Source: Arthrobacter terrae
GTDB lineage: Bacteria; Actinomycetota; Actinomycetes; Actinomycetales; Micrococcaceae
Reading direction: 5' to 3'
NCBI RefSeq assembly: GCF_015708085.1
Contig: NZ_JADNYM010000030.1
Span: forward strand, 1 to 56,585
DNA: 56,585 nt
Shown here: positions 9,040 through 18,852 of the stretch, piece after piece
Layout of the letters: the number at the start of each line of letters is the position of its first letter
Position numbering within the stretch: the stretch's first letter is position 1
Program-made: the position numbers and the translations under genes
The notes under the pieces: generated by a model
What the model was told of the DNA's origin: nothing
The model's input: only the letters and a program-made list of their open reading frames with translations
The model's database searches: none

Positions 9040-10569
9040 ATGATTGAACTGACAGCGGCACAGCTCGCCGCGCTAACCCACGGCCACTTGACATTAACAG
9101 CAGAACCCGGCCTCGTCGTCGGACTCGGCTCTATCATCACGGATTCCCGGGACGCATTTCCTGGCTGCGTCTACGTCGCCAAGCCGGGGGAGTCAGCGGA
9201 TGGCCACGACTTCATTAGCGATGCCGTCGCTGCCGGCGCCATCCTAGTGCTGGCCGAACGGGAGGTCTCCGATCCGATGGGCAGGGCCTATCCCGCGGTG
9301 GTCGTAGCCGATGCCGTTCTGGCTCTGGGCGCCGTGGCTGCTGAAGCTGTGAAGATGATTCGCGCAGCGGGGGAGCTGACTGTCATTGGTATTACCGGGT
9401 CAGCCGGGAAGACCACCACCAAGGACCTGCTGGCGAATATACTCTCCCGGCTCGGCCCTACCGTGGCACCGCAGGGTTCCTACAACGGCGAGGTCGGCGT
9501 CCCGCTAACGGTCTTTGGTGCCGATATTTCCACCCGGTATTTGATAATCGAGATGGGGGCCACCGGCATCGGTCACATTGAATACCTGGCGTCCTTGGTC
9601 AAGCCGGATATCGGAGTGGTCCTCGGCGTTGGAACGGCCCATGTCGGCGGGTTCGGCTCTATTGAGAACACCGCGCAGGCCAAGGGCGAGTTAGTGGAGG
9701 CCCTGTCGGCCGGCGGAACGGCTGTGCTGAATGCCGATGACGCCCGCGTTCGGGCTATGGCCTCGCGCACAGCGGCCCGGATTGTCTATTTCGGCACCGG
9801 AGATCGACCCCCGGGCCAGAATCAAGGCCTGGTGCGGGGTGTGGATGTCACGACCAACAACGAGGGGCAACCCGAATTCACGCTGCAGTTCCCCGCTGAA
9901 TTCAGCCGGACCGTCGAAACCAAGGCAAATGCCGTGGATGCGGACGGCACCTCCTGGCCCATTACCAGCGGTCTATTGGGCCTGCATCATGTTTCCAACC
10001 TCCTGGCGGCGGCTGCAGCCGCCCGCGCCGCCGGCGCCCCGCCGGCCGTGATTGCCCAGTCGCTGCGCGGGCAAAAAGCACTCAGCCGCTGGCGGATGGA
10101 ACGAACAGTACGCCGCGATGGTGTGACCATCATCAATGATGCCTACAACGCGAATCCCGACTCCATGCGGGCAGCATTGCGCACCCTTGCGGAACTGGGA
10201 CGGGGCAGCGATGGAACCGAACACAGAACTTGGGCCGTCCTCGGACCGATGCTGGAGCTCGGGCCGGACTCAATCCACGAACACGATGCCATTGGCCGGG
10301 TTGCCGTCCGGCTGAACATTTCCCGGTTGGTTGTGGTCGGCCAGCAGGCCCGCGCCATGCACGTGGCAGCTGTGATGGAGGGTTCCTGGGGTGATGAATC
10401 CGTCTTTGTCGCGGACGCAGATGCGGCCTATGATCTGCTGTGCGCCGAGCTCCGACCGGGGGACGTAGTTCTCGTCAAATCCTCCAACGGCGCCGGACTG
10501 AGGTTTTTGGGCGATCGGATAGCATTACCAACTGACGGCACCGATGAAGGAAGGACACAGATCCAATGA
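9040..10569 (+). CDS. murF: UDP-MurNAc-tripeptide:D-Ala-D-Ala ligase MurF
   Basis: Adds D-Ala-D-Ala to complete UDP-MurNAc-pentapeptide in the cytoplasm. Visible: N-terminal UDP-binding domain (SIITDSRD, GCVYVAKPGE), P-loop GITGSAGKTTTKDLL, the NNExGVPLTV-like segment (YNGEVGVPLTV), and DAYNANPDSMRAAL with WAVLGPMLELG in the C-terminal domain. The length of 509 residues is normal. Its end overlaps the mraY start as ATGA, so the two are translationally coupled. Confidence 0.95.
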   Translation: MIELTAAQLAALTHGHLTLTAEPGLVVGLGSIITDSRDAFPGCVYVAKPGESADGHDFISDAVAAGAILVLAEREVSDPMGRAYPAVVVADAVLALGAVAAEAVKMIRAAGELTVIGITGSAGKTTTKDLLANILSRLGPTVAPQGSYNGEVGVPLTVFGADISTRYLIIEMGATGIGHIEYLASLVKPDIGVVLGVGTAHVGGFGSIENTAQAKGELVEALSAGGTAVLNADDARVRAMASRTAARIVYFGTGDRPPGQNQGLVRGVDVTTNNEGQPEFTLQFPAEFSRTVETKANAVDADGTSWPITSGLLGLHHVSNLLAAAAAARAAGAPPAVIAQSLRGQKALSRWRMERTVRRDGVTIINDAYNANPDSMRAALRTLAELGRGSDGTEHRTWAVLGPMLELGPDSIHEHDAIGRVAVRLNISRLVVVGQQARAMHVAAVMEGSWGDESVFVADADAAYDLLCAELRPGDVVLVKSSNGAGLRFLGDRIALPTDGTDEGRTQIQ

Positions 10570-11678
10570 TCGGATTGCTCATGGGCGCCGGGTTGGGCCT
10601 GTCCTTTGCCATGATCGGCACGCCGCTGTTCATCAAGCTGTTGGTGAATAAGGGGTATGGCCAGTTCATTCGCGACGATGGCCCTACCTCGCATCACACC
10701 AAGCGCGGCACTCCCACAATGGGCGGCGCCGTCGTAGTCGGGGCAGTAGTTTTCGCCTACCTAATCACACACCTGGTGCTCTGGCTGCTCGATCCACGCT
10801 CCCCGGGGCCGAGCGTTTCGGCCTGGCTCATGCTTTTTCTGATGGTCGGCATGGGGCTGGTGGGCTTTCTGGACGACTTCATTAAAATCTCCAAACAGCG
10901 CAGCCTGGGCCTGAATGCGAAGGCCAAACTCGTCCTGCAGGCCGCCGTGGGGATAACCTTTGCCGTGCTGGCATTGAACTTCCCGAACGACCACGGACTG
11001 ACGCCGGCCACCACGAAGATCTCCTTTGCACGCGACATTCCAGGTCTGGATCTGGCCTTCGCCGGCGCCGGAGTGGGGGTGATTCTGTTCATTATCTGGT
11101 CGAATCTGATTGTCACCGCCGCAACGAACGGCGTGAACCTCACGGACGGTCTTGACGGACTCGCCGCCGGGGCCGCGGTGATGGTCTTCGGCGCCTATAC
11201 TTTGATGGGCATTTGGCAGAGCAATCAGGGCTGCGGCTCGCCACGGGCGGTCTCCGACACGATCTGCTACAACGTTCGCGACCCCCTGGACCTGGCGCTG
11301 CTGTCCGTGATTATTTTTGGAGCCCTGATCGGTTTCCTGTGGTGGAATACCTCGCCGGCGAAAATTTTCATGGGGGACACTGGCTCTCTGGCCATTGGCG
11401 GCGCGATTGCCGGGTTCGCGATCCTGTCCCGAACGGAGATCCTGCTGGCCATCATCGGTGGTCTGTTCGTGCTGATCACGCTGTCCGTCATCATTCAGGT
11501 GGGCTACTTCAAACTCAGCGGCGGGAAACGCGTGTTCAAAATGGCCCCCCTGCAGCATCATTTCGAGTTGAAGGGCTGGGCGGAGGTCACCGTGGTGGTG
11601 CGGTTCTGGATCCTATGCGGGCTCATGGTTGCCGTCGGCCTGGGTGCCTTTTATGCGGAATGGATCGTTCAACTGTGA
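10566..11678 (+). CDS. mraY: Phospho-N-acetylmuramoyl-pentapeptide transferase MraY
   Basis: Integral membrane enzyme that transfers phospho-MurNAc-pentapeptide to undecaprenyl phosphate, giving lipid I. About ten membrane segments in 370 residues. Active-site motifs are intact: GFLDDFIKI (the Asp pair), NLTDGLDGLAAG, the MGDTGSLAIGG loop, and the LQHHFELKGW signature. It overlaps murF (ATGA) and murD (GTGA). Confidence 0.96.
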   Translation: MIGLLMGAGLGLSFAMIGTPLFIKLLVNKGYGQFIRDDGPTSHHTKRGTPTMGGAVVVGAVVFAYLITHLVLWLLDPRSPGPSVSAWLMLFLMVGMGLVGFLDDFIKISKQRSLGLNAKAKLVLQAAVGITFAVLALNFPNDHGLTPATTKISFARDIPGLDLAFAGAGVGVILFIIWSNLIVTAATNGVNLTDGLDGLAAGAAVMVFGAYTLMGIWQSNQGCGSPRAVSDTICYNVRDPLDLALLSVIIFGALIGFLWWNTSPAKIFMGDTGSLAIGGAIAGFAILSRTEILLAIIGGLFVLITLSVIIQVGYFKLSGGKRVFKMAPLQHHFELKGWAEVTVVVRFWILCGLMVAVGLGAFYAEWIVQL

Positions 11679-13255
11679 CGGATAAACAAACGGCCGCCCC
11701 GACCGGGCAGGGGAATGCGGCTCAGCGGCTTGCCACGCTGACCAGTTGGGATGCGGACTGGACCGGCCTGCGGGTAGTGGTCACCGGCATTACGAAAACC
11801 GGTTTCTCCGCAGCGGATACGCTGGTTGAACTGGGTGCCCGGGTGGTGGTGGTTGCTGCGTCGGACGACGACGACGCCCGCCGCAGTGCCGATACGTTAC
11901 GGATCGTGGGGGTCGTCGATGTGCTCCTGGGTGCAGAATTGTCCACCCAGCTGCCGCTGGTGGACGGGAAACCTGCTGATCTTGTGGTCACGTCGCCGGG
12001 CATGCGCCCGGCCCATCCACTGCTGACCGCGGCCTTTGACGCCGGGATACCGGTTTGGGGGGACATTGAGCTGGCGTGGCGGGTGCGTACCCGGGCGGGT
12101 CGAAAAACTGCTGACTGGATTACGATCACCGGCACGAACGGCAAAACCACCACCACCAGCATGGTCGAGTTGATGCTGCAGGCCGGCGGGCTGCGCGCAA
12201 TCGCCGTGGGAAATATTGGTACGCCGATCCTGGACGCGGTCCGGGAACCGGAGGGCTATGACGTCCTGGCGGTGGAGCTCTCCAGCTTCCAGCTGCATTG
12301 GCTGCAATCCGTCTCACCGGCGGCCAGCGTTTGCCTGAACCTGGCCGAGGACCACGTGGATTGGCATGGTTCCTTCGCCGCGTATGCCCGCGACAAGGCA
12401 AAGATCTACGCCAACACCAGAATCGCCTGCGTCTACAACGCCGAGGAACCGCAAACGGAGCGCATGGTCGAGGATGCCGACGTCGTTGCCGGTTGCCGCG
12501 CCATCGGGTTCACCACCGGCACACCCGCCATCAGCATGGTCGGCGTCGTCGACGGCTTGCTGGTGGACCGGGCCTTTATCGCCGAACGCAAAGATTCCGC
12601 CGTCGAACTTGCCAAGGTCTCCGATATCGCTGACTTGGTGCCGAAGCATTTGGCGGCAAACGCACTGGCCGCTGCGGCCCTGGTCAGGGCCTATGGGCTT
12701 GCACCATCGGCGGTGCGGGACGGGTTGCGCAGTTATCACAGCGGTGAACACCGGATTCAGCCGGTGGCCACTATCAACGGCGTGCTCTGGGTCAACGATT
12801 CCAAGGCGACGAACGCACACGCGGCGGCCGCATCGTTGGCGGCCTTCGACCCGGTGGTGTGGATTGCCGGCGGCCTGTCGAAGGGGGTTGATTACGACGA
12901 GTTGGTCCGCACGCACGGCGGCCGGCTCAAGGCCGTCATTCTGATCGGCGCCGACAGTGCCGCACTGCGCGGCTCATTGCAGCGACACGCACCCGATGTG
13001 CCCGTGATAGAGCCCGGCACCAGTCAGACTGAAATGGTACATAAAGCCGGAGGCGGTCACACCGAAGGTGCCGCCGTGATGACGTGGGCGGTGGCAGCGG
13101 CCGCCGAAATAGCCCTGGGGGGCGACACCGTGCTGATGGCTCCGGCATCCGCATCGATGGATCAGTTTTCTTCCTACGCTCACCGGGGCGACGCTTTTAT
13201 CAGCGCCGTCCACGGGATCATGGAGGGGCAGGCGAAGGCCGGCAAGGAGTTCTAA
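11675..13255 (+). CDS. murD: UDP-MurNAc-L-alanine:D-glutamate ligase MurD
   Basis: Adds D-glutamate to UDP-MurNAc-L-Ala. The start is GTG 11675, overlapping the mraY stop (GTGA); the frame is open further upstream inside mraY, but that part is an out-of-frame shadow of mraY. 526 residues: Rossmann-like N-terminal domain (VVVTGITKTGFSAADTL), P-loop TGTNGKTTTTSMVE, GNIGTPILDAV, and the C-terminal NDSKATNAHAAAASL motif followed by the phosphate-binding GGLSKG. It is about 60-80 residues longer than E. coli MurD because of an N-terminal leader and a mid-domain insertion. Confidence 0.95.
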   Translation: MTDKQTAAPTGQGNAAQRLATLTSWDADWTGLRVVVTGITKTGFSAADTLVELGARVVVVAASDDDDARRSADTLRIVGVVDVLLGAELSTQLPLVDGKPADLVVTSPGMRPAHPLLTAAFDAGIPVWGDIELAWRVRTRAGRKTADWITITGTNGKTTTTSMVELMLQAGGLRAIAVGNIGTPILDAVREPEGYDVLAVELSSFQLHWLQSVSPAASVCLNLAEDHVDWHGSFAAYARDKAKIYANTRIACVYNAEEPQTERMVEDADVVAGCRAIGFTTGTPAISMVGVVDGLLVDRAFIAERKDSAVELAKVSDIADLVPKHLAANALAAAALVRAYGLAPSAVRDGLRSYHSGEHRIQPVATINGVLWVNDSKATNAHAAAASLAAFDPVVWIAGGLSKGVDYDELVRTHGGRLKAVILIGADSAALRGSLQRHAPDVPVIEPGTSQTEMVHKAGGGHTEGAAVMTWAVAAAAEIALGGDTVLMAPASASMDQFSSYAHRGDAFISAVHGIMEGQAKAGKEF

Positions 13256-14565
13256 TGGTCAGCACGCCTACTCGGCCAACCCGCGATTCAGCGGTTCGGC
13301 GGTTTTTCCGAGAGTTCTGGCCCCGGGTGGAGGGCAGCAACCGTCCCAGCAATGGCTCCAGCTACTACCTCATTTTGGGCTCTACGATCGCGTTGACGTG
13401 CATCGGTTTGATGATGGTCCTGTCCTCCTCAGCAGTGGAATCAATTTCCCAGGGCGTGGATCCGTATCAGCTCTTCCTGCGGCAGAGCACCTTCGGCGTC
13501 ATCGGGGTGGTGCTGATGTTCCTCCTGTCCCGGCTTAGGATTTCAACGCTGAAAAAGCTGGCGTGGCCGGCGCTTATCATCGGGATATTGCTGCTGCTGC
13601 TTGTCTTCACTCCGCTGGGATTCGCCGTCGGTGGTAACCGGAACTGGATTTCCATCGGTGGTATTACGGCCCAGCCGTCCGAGGCCGCCAAGCTCGCTCT
13701 CGCACTCTGGATGGGCGCCGTCCTCGCCCGTAAACATGCCCTGCTGGGACAGTTCAAGCACGCTTTTATTCCTGTCGTCCCGCTGGGCGGACTGGTGATT
13801 TTGCTGGTGCTGCTGGGGCACGACCTGGGCACCTCGGTGATCATTATGGCGATCATGGGTGCTGGCCTGTTTTTCGCCGGGGTCGGGGCCAGGCTTTTTA
13901 TTCCGGTCGGGATCGTCGGAGGACTCGCGGCCCTGGTCCTGGCGCTGAGCAGTGGAAACAGAATGTCACGCATTTCCGGCTGGCAGGGCAACTGCAATGA
14001 CGGGAACGATCTCTGTCTGCAGGCTCAAAACGGTATTTACGCGCTGGCATCCGGTGGCTGGTGGGGTGTCGGGCTCGGCCAGGGCCGACAGAAGTGGAAC
14101 TGGATCCCGGAAGCGCACAACGACTTTATTTTCGCCATCATCGGTGAGGAGTTTGGCCTGTTGGGCACCTTGGTGATCGTGCTGCTGTACGGAATTATCG
14201 CCTTGGCCATCTTCCGCGTCATTGTCCGCCACACAGATCCATTTATTCGGATTGTCTGCGGCTGCATTCTGACCTGGATCATCGGCCAGGCATTCGTAAA
14301 TATTGCCATGGTGACCGGACTGCTGCCCGTCATTGGTGTGCCGCTGCCGCTGATTTCTTCCGGGGGTACGGCGTTGACGCTGGTGCTCGCGGCCATTGGC
14401 GTGGTGCTGTCCTTTGCCCGCGCCATCCCGGTGGAACAAGCAACTCTCCGTCCGCGATCGGTTCCCTTCAAACGGATGTCTGCCCGTAGGCCGCCTGCTC
14501 TCCGGAGACGAACAATTCCCGTCAAACAAGCAGCAGCACGGAAAGAGAAACCGCACCATGGCTGA
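13255..14565 (+). CDS. ftsW: SEDS peptidoglycan polymerase FtsW
   Basis: Septal glycosyltransferase of the SEDS family that polymerises lipid II with its partner FtsI. ATG 13255 shares the A of the murD stop (TAATG). 436 residues with about ten membrane segments. Visible signatures: [28 protein letters not shown], the large extracellular loop, [20 protein letters not shown]-like [19 protein letters not shown], and [14 protein letters not shown] near the C-terminus. A basic cytoplasmic tail of about 45 residues follows. The murG start lies inside its last codons. Confidence 0.95.
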   Translation: MVSTPTRPTRDSAVRRFFREFWPRVEGSNRPSNGSSYYLILGSTIALTCIGLMMVLSSSAVESISQGVDPYQLFLRQSTFGVIGVVLMFLLSRLRISTLKKLAWPALIIGILLLLLVFTPLGFAVGGNRNWISIGGITAQPSEAAKLALALWMGAVLARKHALLGQFKHAFIPVVPLGGLVILLVLLGHDLGTSVIIMAIMGAGLFFAGVGARLFIPVGIVGGLAALVLALSSGNRMSRISGWQGNCNDGNDLCLQAQNGIYALASGGWWGVGLGQGRQKWNWIPEAHNDFIFAIIGEEFGLLGTLVIVLLYGIIALAIFRVIVRHTDPFIRIVCGCILTWIIGQAFVNIAMVTGLLPVIGVPLPLISSGGTALTLVLAAIGVVLSFARAIPVEQATLRPRSVPFKRMSARRPPALRRRTIPVKQAAARKEKPHHG

Positions 14566-15727
14566 CTCCGCCAACCCCACGAGCCCCGGCGCGGAAACAG
14601 CGAAGCGACTGTCGCCGAAGGGACTTTCGGCCGATGCCTTTTCTGTGGTGCTCGCCGGAGGTGGATCGGCCGGCCATGTCAGTCCTCTGCTCGCCATTGC
14701 CGCTGCGCTTCGGGCGGCCGATCCCGGTGTCTCGCTGCTGGCCGTCGGCACGGCTGACGGATTGGAAACCCGACTCGTCCCGGCCGCCGGAGTAGAACTC
14801 GCCGTCGTCGACCGTGTTCCGCTGCCGCGCAAGCCAACGGCGGATCTTTTTCGGCTCCCCGCAAGGATGCTGCGGGCCGTGCGCCAGAGCACCGATATCC
14901 TGGACGGCGCCAACGCATCCGTACTGGTGGGCGTCGGCGGCTACGTTTGCACGCCGATGTATCTGGCGGCCCGGCGGCGCGGAATTCCCATCGTGATTCA
15001 CGAGGCAAACAGCAAAGCGGGTCTGGCCAACAGGCTTGGTTCCCGCTTCACAAAGTTTACCGGGACGGCGTTTGCACAGACCCGAATTCGGCACGGCCGA
15101 CTCGTCGGGATGCCCATGCGCCGGCAGATTTCGGCACTGGACCGCAGCAGCGCGGCACAGAAGGCGGCACGTGCGGCACTGGGCCTTGATCCGGAGCTGA
15201 CAACACTGATTGTCACCGGCGGCTCGCTCGGTGCCCTGCGGATTAACCAGACGGTTGCGCAGTCTCTTCCCGTCCTGCACGCCGCCGGTCTGCAGGTCTT
15301 GCACATCACCGGACGGGGCAAGAGGATTCTGGCCGACGACGGCACGGAACTTAGTGCGCAACGTTACCGGCAGGTGGAGTACGTCGACGCCATGGAGGAT
15401 GTCTATGCTGCGGCGGATCTGCTGCTTTGCCGGGCAGGCTCAGGCACGGTGTCCGAACTCGCGGCCGTCGGGTTGCCGGCCGTGGTCGTGCCGCTGCCGG
15501 TGGGTAATGGCGAACAGGCACTCAATGCGGCACCTTTGGTGGCTGCGGGCGGGGCTGTGCTGGTGCGGGACTCCGATTTCACCGTGGACTGGCTGGAGCG
15601 TGAACTCCTGCCCCTGCTGACAGACCCGCAGCGACTGGAAAGAATGGGCACGGCGGGTCGGGAATTGGGAATACGGGACGCGGACGTGAGAATGGCACAG
15701 ATGGTCAGGGAAGCGGCAGGACGATGA
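14558..15727 (+). CDS. murG: UDP-GlcNAc:lipid I GlcNAc transferase MurG
   Basis: Peripheral membrane GT-B enzyme that converts lipid I to lipid II. ATG 14558 (MADSANP) overlaps ftsW by 8 nt. 389 residues. The N-terminal glycine-rich loop is [18 protein letters not shown], the acceptor-side segment [14 protein letters not shown] is present, and the UDP-binding part [20 protein letters not shown] with [13 protein letters not shown] is intact. It carries a non-conserved N-terminal leader of about 30 residues. The stop overlaps the murC start (ATGA). Confidence 0.95.
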   Translation: MADSANPTSPGAETAKRLSPKGLSADAFSVVLAGGGSAGHVSPLLAIAAALRAADPGVSLLAVGTADGLETRLVPAAGVELAVVDRVPLPRKPTADLFRLPARMLRAVRQSTDILDGANASVLVGVGGYVCTPMYLAARRRGIPIVIHEANSKAGLANRLGSRFTKFTGTAFAQTRIRHGRLVGMPMRRQISALDRSSAAQKAARAALGLDPELTTLIVTGGSLGALRINQTVAQSLPVLHAAGLQVLHITGRGKRILADDGTELSAQRYRQVEYVDAMEDVYAAADLLLCRAGSGTVSELAAVGLPAVVVPLPVGNGEQALNAAPLVAAGGAVLVRDSDFTVDWLERELLPLLTDPQRLERMGTAGRELGIRDADVRMAQMVREAAGR

Positions 15728-17313
15728 CGGCAGCCTCAGACAGCAGCAGGGCCGACAGGGCCGGCAGTACCTCATCAGCTGGGACCGCGAGTACCGGCAG
15801 TACCTCAGCAGCTGGGACCGTGGCCGCGTTGGGCCGCGTGCACTTCATCGGCATTGGGGGTGCCGGAATGTCGGCGATCGCACGGATACTGCTGGCCCGC
15901 GGCGTCGCTGTGAGCGGATCAGACGCCATGGAGTCGCGCCAGCTTACCGAGCTGGCAGCGTTGGGGGCCCGGATACACGTCGGGCATGATCCTGCCGTGG
16001 TCACGGGAGCCGATACCGTCGTGGTGTCCTCTGCCATCCGGGATTCCAACCCGGAATTAATGTCGGCCAAGGCTGCGGGGCTGCGGGTGCTGCACCGGTC
16101 GTCGGCTCTTGCCGTGGCGATGACGGGCAACACCGTTGTGGCGGTCGCCGGAACGCATGGTAAGACGACGACCACCGCGATGATTGCCGTTTTGCTGCGC
16201 GCGGTGGGACGGGACCCTTCCTTTGCCATCGGCGGTACCGTGCCGGCTCTTGGCGTCAATGCAGCGCATGGCAGCTCGGGCGTCTTCGTTGCGGAGGCGG
16301 ATGAATCCGACGGTTCTTTCCTCAACTACCGGCCGCAGATTGCCGTCGTGACCAATGCGGAGCCGGATCATCTTGACCACTACGGCAACGCCGAAGCGGT
16401 TTACCGGGCCTTCGACGAATTTGCGGCACTGCTGCCCGCAGATGGCCTGCTGATTGCGTGCGCGGACGATCCCGGCGCGCTGGAGTTGGCACGCAAAGCA
16501 CGGGCAGGCGGAACGCGTGTGATCTTGTATGGGCAGGGTGACGCGGCGGACCTGCGGCTGTCCAATACCATGACCAGCAGCGGCGTCGGCACTGTGACTA
16601 CCGTGGTGATGCCTGCCGGCACCGTACCCGAAGGTCTCCGGCCCGGTGGCCCGCGGGAGCTGTCCTTGGTCCTGCAGGTACCCGGAGTGCACAATGCCCG
16701 CAATGCCGTGGCTGCCTTGGCCGTGGCCCTTGAACTTGGGGTTGAGCCGGAGGCAGCTGTCGCGGCCCTGGGCACCTTTTCCGGCGCATCGCGCCGGTTC
16801 GAGGCCAAGGGAGAAGCCGCCGGTGTTCGCGTTTTTGACGATTACGCACATCACCCCACGGAGGTGGCTGCGGCCTTGGCCGCAGCGCGCGCCGTCGCGG
16901 GGGAGCACCGTGTCCATGTGCTGTTTCAGCCGCATCTTTTCTCCCGCACCCGGGAGTTCGCCGCCGGGTTCAGCCAGGCACTATCACGGGCGGACACCGT
17001 CGCGGTGCTGGACATTTATCCCGCCCGCGAGGATCCCATCGACGGGGTCAGCAGCGAGCTGATCACCGCAGGTCTGGACCGGCCCGGCGGCCATATCGCA
17101 GACCCGTCAGTGGCCGTGCAGCTATTGGCAGAAGCCGCCGTGCCCGGAGACATAATCCTCACTGTCGGTGCCGGGGACGTAACCCAATACGGACCGGCAA
17201 TCGTGACGGCACTGCTGGACAGGGCGACCCTGCTGGAGAGGGCTGCACAGCTGGACAGGGCTGTGCTGGGCGAAGGACAACAGGATGAGCCGGGCGGTCG
17301 ACGTGGCGCCTAG
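15724..17313 (+). CDS. murC: UDP-MurNAc:L-alanine ligase MurC
   Basis: First Mur ligase: adds L-alanine to UDP-MurNAc. 529 residues. Core motifs: [15 protein letters not shown]-loop [47 protein letters not shown] and [12 protein letters not shown]. The first 38 residues are a low-complexity Ser/Thr/Ala leader containing a 33-bp duplication (15763-15795 and 15796-15828), and the C-terminus has short Leu-(Asp/Glu)-Arg-Ala repeats after about residue 495. Neither belongs to the family core. It overlaps ftsQ by 29 nt. Confidence 0.95.
   Translation: MTAASDSSRADRAGSTSSAGTASTGSTSAAGTVAALGRVHFIGIGGAGMSAIARILLARGVAVSGSDAMESRQLTELAALGARIHVGHDPAVVTGADTVVVSSAIRDSNPELMSAKAAGLRVLHRSSALAVAMTGNTVVAVAGTHGKTTTTAMIAVLLRAVGRDPSFAIGGTVPALGVNAAHGSSGVFVAEADESDGSFLNYRPQIAVVTNAEPDHLDHYGNAEAVYRAFDEFAALLPADGLLIACADDPGALELARKARAGGTRVILYGQGDAADLRLSNTMTSSGVGTVTTVVMPAGTVPEGLRPGGPRELSLVLQVPGVHNARNAVAALAVALELGVEPEAAVAALGTFSGASRRFEAKGEAAGVRVFDDYAHHPTEVAAALAAARAVAGEHRVHVLFQPHLFSRTREFAAGFSQALSRADTVAVLDIYPAREDPIDGVSSELITAGLDRPGGHIADPSVAVQLLAEAAVPGDIILTVGAGDVTQYGPAIVTALLDRATLLERAAQLDRAVLGEGQQDEPGGRRGA
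15763..15828 (+). repeat. 33-bp duplication in the murC N-terminal leader
   Basis: Two adjacent 33-bp copies, both starting GGCAGTACCTCA, encode [11 protein letters not shown] and [11 protein letters not shown]. The copies are in frame and imperfect. Confidence 0.75.
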
Positions 17314-18595
17314 ACGGAAACCTCCGGTAATCCGGACCGACCCCGGTAAGCCTGGAGGCGGCTTTCGCGACCGCAAGCGGGACCGCAACGACGGCGCGGT
17401 CACAGACGGCACGGTCCATTCGGCAAAGGTCAGTTCAGCAAAGATCGATGCCGATGACGGTGACTTTGGCGGCATTGACCCCGGCTACGGCGACCCGGGC
17501 GTTATTCACGGCGGGGACGTTGATTTCGGGGGCGCTTCTCTTGGCTCGAATGTTCCTGGCTCGAATGTTCCTAGTGGGAGTATCACTGCGACTTCGGCGA
17601 AAGTCTCCGTCCTCCGGTTGCCTGCGGCATCGCAGGGGTCATCCGTCCCGGGGCCGGGGCAGCAGGTGGCTTCCTCGAGCCCTGAACATGCTGGTACCGG
17701 AGCCGAAGATCCGGTAGATGAGAAGCCAAGGCGCTCAGATCCGGCCACTGTTGATCCGTCCCCGGCAAAGCCGGGCACTGTTGATCCGTCCCCGGCAAAG
17801 CCGGGCACTGTTGATCCGTCCCCGGCAAAGCCGGGCAGTGCTGGTTCGTCCGCGAAGGTGCTGGTTTTTCCGGGCGTCCCGCGCAGGCGGCGCAGAGTCA
17901 ATCTATGGATCGCCGTCGTCGTAGTTGCTGCGCTGATTGCGGTTGTTATGGCAGCCGTGATGTTTTCTCCGCTGCTGGCGCTGAAGACGATCACCGTGGA
18001 GGGCAACAAACTGGCAACGACCCAGGCTATCCAGTCAGCACTGGCGCCATTGATTGACAAGCCGCTGCCGCAGATCGATCAGAGGCAGGTGCAGAAGCTG
18101 CTGGTGCCCCTCCAGCAGGTCCGATCAGTTTCCGTGCAGGCGCGGCCGCCGTCGTCATTGCTGGTGCATATTGTGGAGCGCGAGCCGGTGGCCCTGCTCA
18201 AAACCGACCAGCAATACATTATGGTTGATCCCGACGGAGTGCAGCTCGGTACTACACCGGATCCGGCCGCTGTCGCCCTACCACTGATTGACGGCGGCAC
18301 GGACGTGATCGGCAAGGAGACGTTTAAAGCCATGACCGCAGTGCTGGCTGCTTTGCCGCAGAGCGTGCTCAGTAAGCTGGAGCATGCGTCAGCGGCATCT
18401 CCGGACGCTGTTGAACTCACCCTCAATGACGGTAAGACCATCATCTGGGGCAACGCCAGTGAAAAGGAGTTGAAGGCCAAGGTGTTGGAGGCACTGCTGA
18501 CTGCACCAGCGCCGAGCGCCGCGGCGGGCAGGCCTGCGCCGGCGCCCGTGCAGGTCTACGATGTCAGCACGCCCCGGCATCCGGTGACCAGATAA
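17285..18595 (+). CDS. ftsQ: Cell division protein FtsQ
   Basis: Bitopic division protein of the FtsQLB complex. Its cytoplasmic region is about 205 residues, well above the usual actinobacterial length, and is low in complexity with repeats (see 17543-17572 and 17747-17836). One membrane segment lies at about 206-228 (LWIAVVVVAALIAVVMAAVM), then a POTRA domain (LALKTITVEGNKLATTQAIQ onward) and the FtsQ beta domain ending near residue 400. ATG 17285 overlaps murC by 29 nt; a later start inside the repeat region cannot be ruled out. It is the last gene before the separate ftsZ promoter region. Confidence 0.9.
   Translation: MSRAVDVAPRRKPPVIRTDPGKPGGGFRDRKRDRNDGAVTDGTVHSAKVSSAKIDADDGDFGGIDPGYGDPGVIHGGDVDFGGASLGSNVPGSNVPSGSITATSAKVSVLRLPAASQGSSVPGPGQQVASSSPEHAGTGAEDPVDEKPRRSDPATVDPSPAKPGTVDPSPAKPGTVDPSPAKPGSAGSSAKVLVFPGVPRRRRRVNLWIAVVVVAALIAVVMAAVMFSPLLALKTITVEGNKLATTQAIQSALAPLIDKPLPQIDQRQVQKLLVPLQQVRSVSVQARPPSSLLVHIVEREPVALLKTDQQYIMVDPDGVQLGTTPDPAAVALPLIDGGTDVIGKETFKAMTAVLAALPQSVLSKLEHASAASPDAVELTLNDGKTIIWGNASEKELKAKVLEALLTAPAPSAAAGRPAPAPVQVYDVSTPRHPVTR
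17543..17572 (+). repeat. 15-bp direct duplication in ftsQ
   Basis: GGCTCGAATGTTCCT is present twice in tandem, encoding GSNVPGSNVP. The copies are identical, so the duplication is recent. Confidence 0.9.
17747..17836 (+). repeat. 30-bp perfect tandem repeat (3 copies) in ftsQ
   Basis: Three identical 30-bp units (17747-17776, 17777-17806, 17807-17836) encode three copies of VDPSPAKPGT; the last residue is changed only by the sequence after the array. Perfect identity points to recent expansion and likely copy-number variation between strains. Confidence 0.95.
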
Positions 18596-18706
18596 GCATC
18601 AATTCACGCAGCAGCCGAAGCAGATAATTTGCACCGATTAATCCGACACGCCCCGGCGGTTATTGCATGCTGGAGCTATGCCCAATAGCGTCACAACAAG
18701 AGTTAC

Positions 18707-18743
18707 TTGACATAACTATAACCTTCAAGTTGAAGGTTAGACT
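18707..18743 (+). promoter_or_regulatory. TTGACA box and 21-bp perfect inverted repeat upstream of ftsZ
   Basis: TTGACA is at 18707-18712. A palindrome with 10-bp arms (TAACCTTCAA / TTGAAGGTTA, one central G) spans 18719-18739, and TAGACT (TANNNT type) is at 18738-18743. The gap between TTGACA and TAGACT is 25 bp, too long for a standard promoter, so a twisting activator or a different -35 is needed. The arm sequence resembles MerR/SoxR-family operators, but that link is only a resemblance. Confidence 0.55.
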
Positions 18744-18760
18744 CCTAAGCTTCAACCAGT

Positions 18761-18817
18761 AGTACAGAGTTTAATGTCCAAGTACAGACTTTAAATACAA
18801 AGCATTACAGAGCTTTA
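18761..18817 (+). repeat. Direct repeats between ftsZ promoter region and leader
   Basis: AGTACAGAGTTTAA (18761-18774) and AGTACAGACTTTAA (18781-18794) are 20 bp apart, and a weaker copy (TTACAGAGCTTTA) lies at 18805-18817. The 20-bp step is two helical turns. Confidence 0.6.
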
Positions 18818-18825
18818 GGTACCGG

Positions 18826-18852
18826 CTTTGCCTTCCGCCCCGCGGGGCAAAG
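18826..18852 (+). other. Hairpin in the ftsZ leader
   Basis: CTTTGCC (18826-18832) pairs with GGCAAAG (18846-18852), 37 nt before the ftsZ GTG. There is no T-run, so it is not a terminator; it may affect stability or translation of the leader. Confidence 0.4.

Noticed and set aside
11213-11674. N-terminal extension of murD inside mraY
   Set aside because: The extra 154 codons are the out-of-frame reading of mraY; the GTGA overlap gives the normal MurD start.
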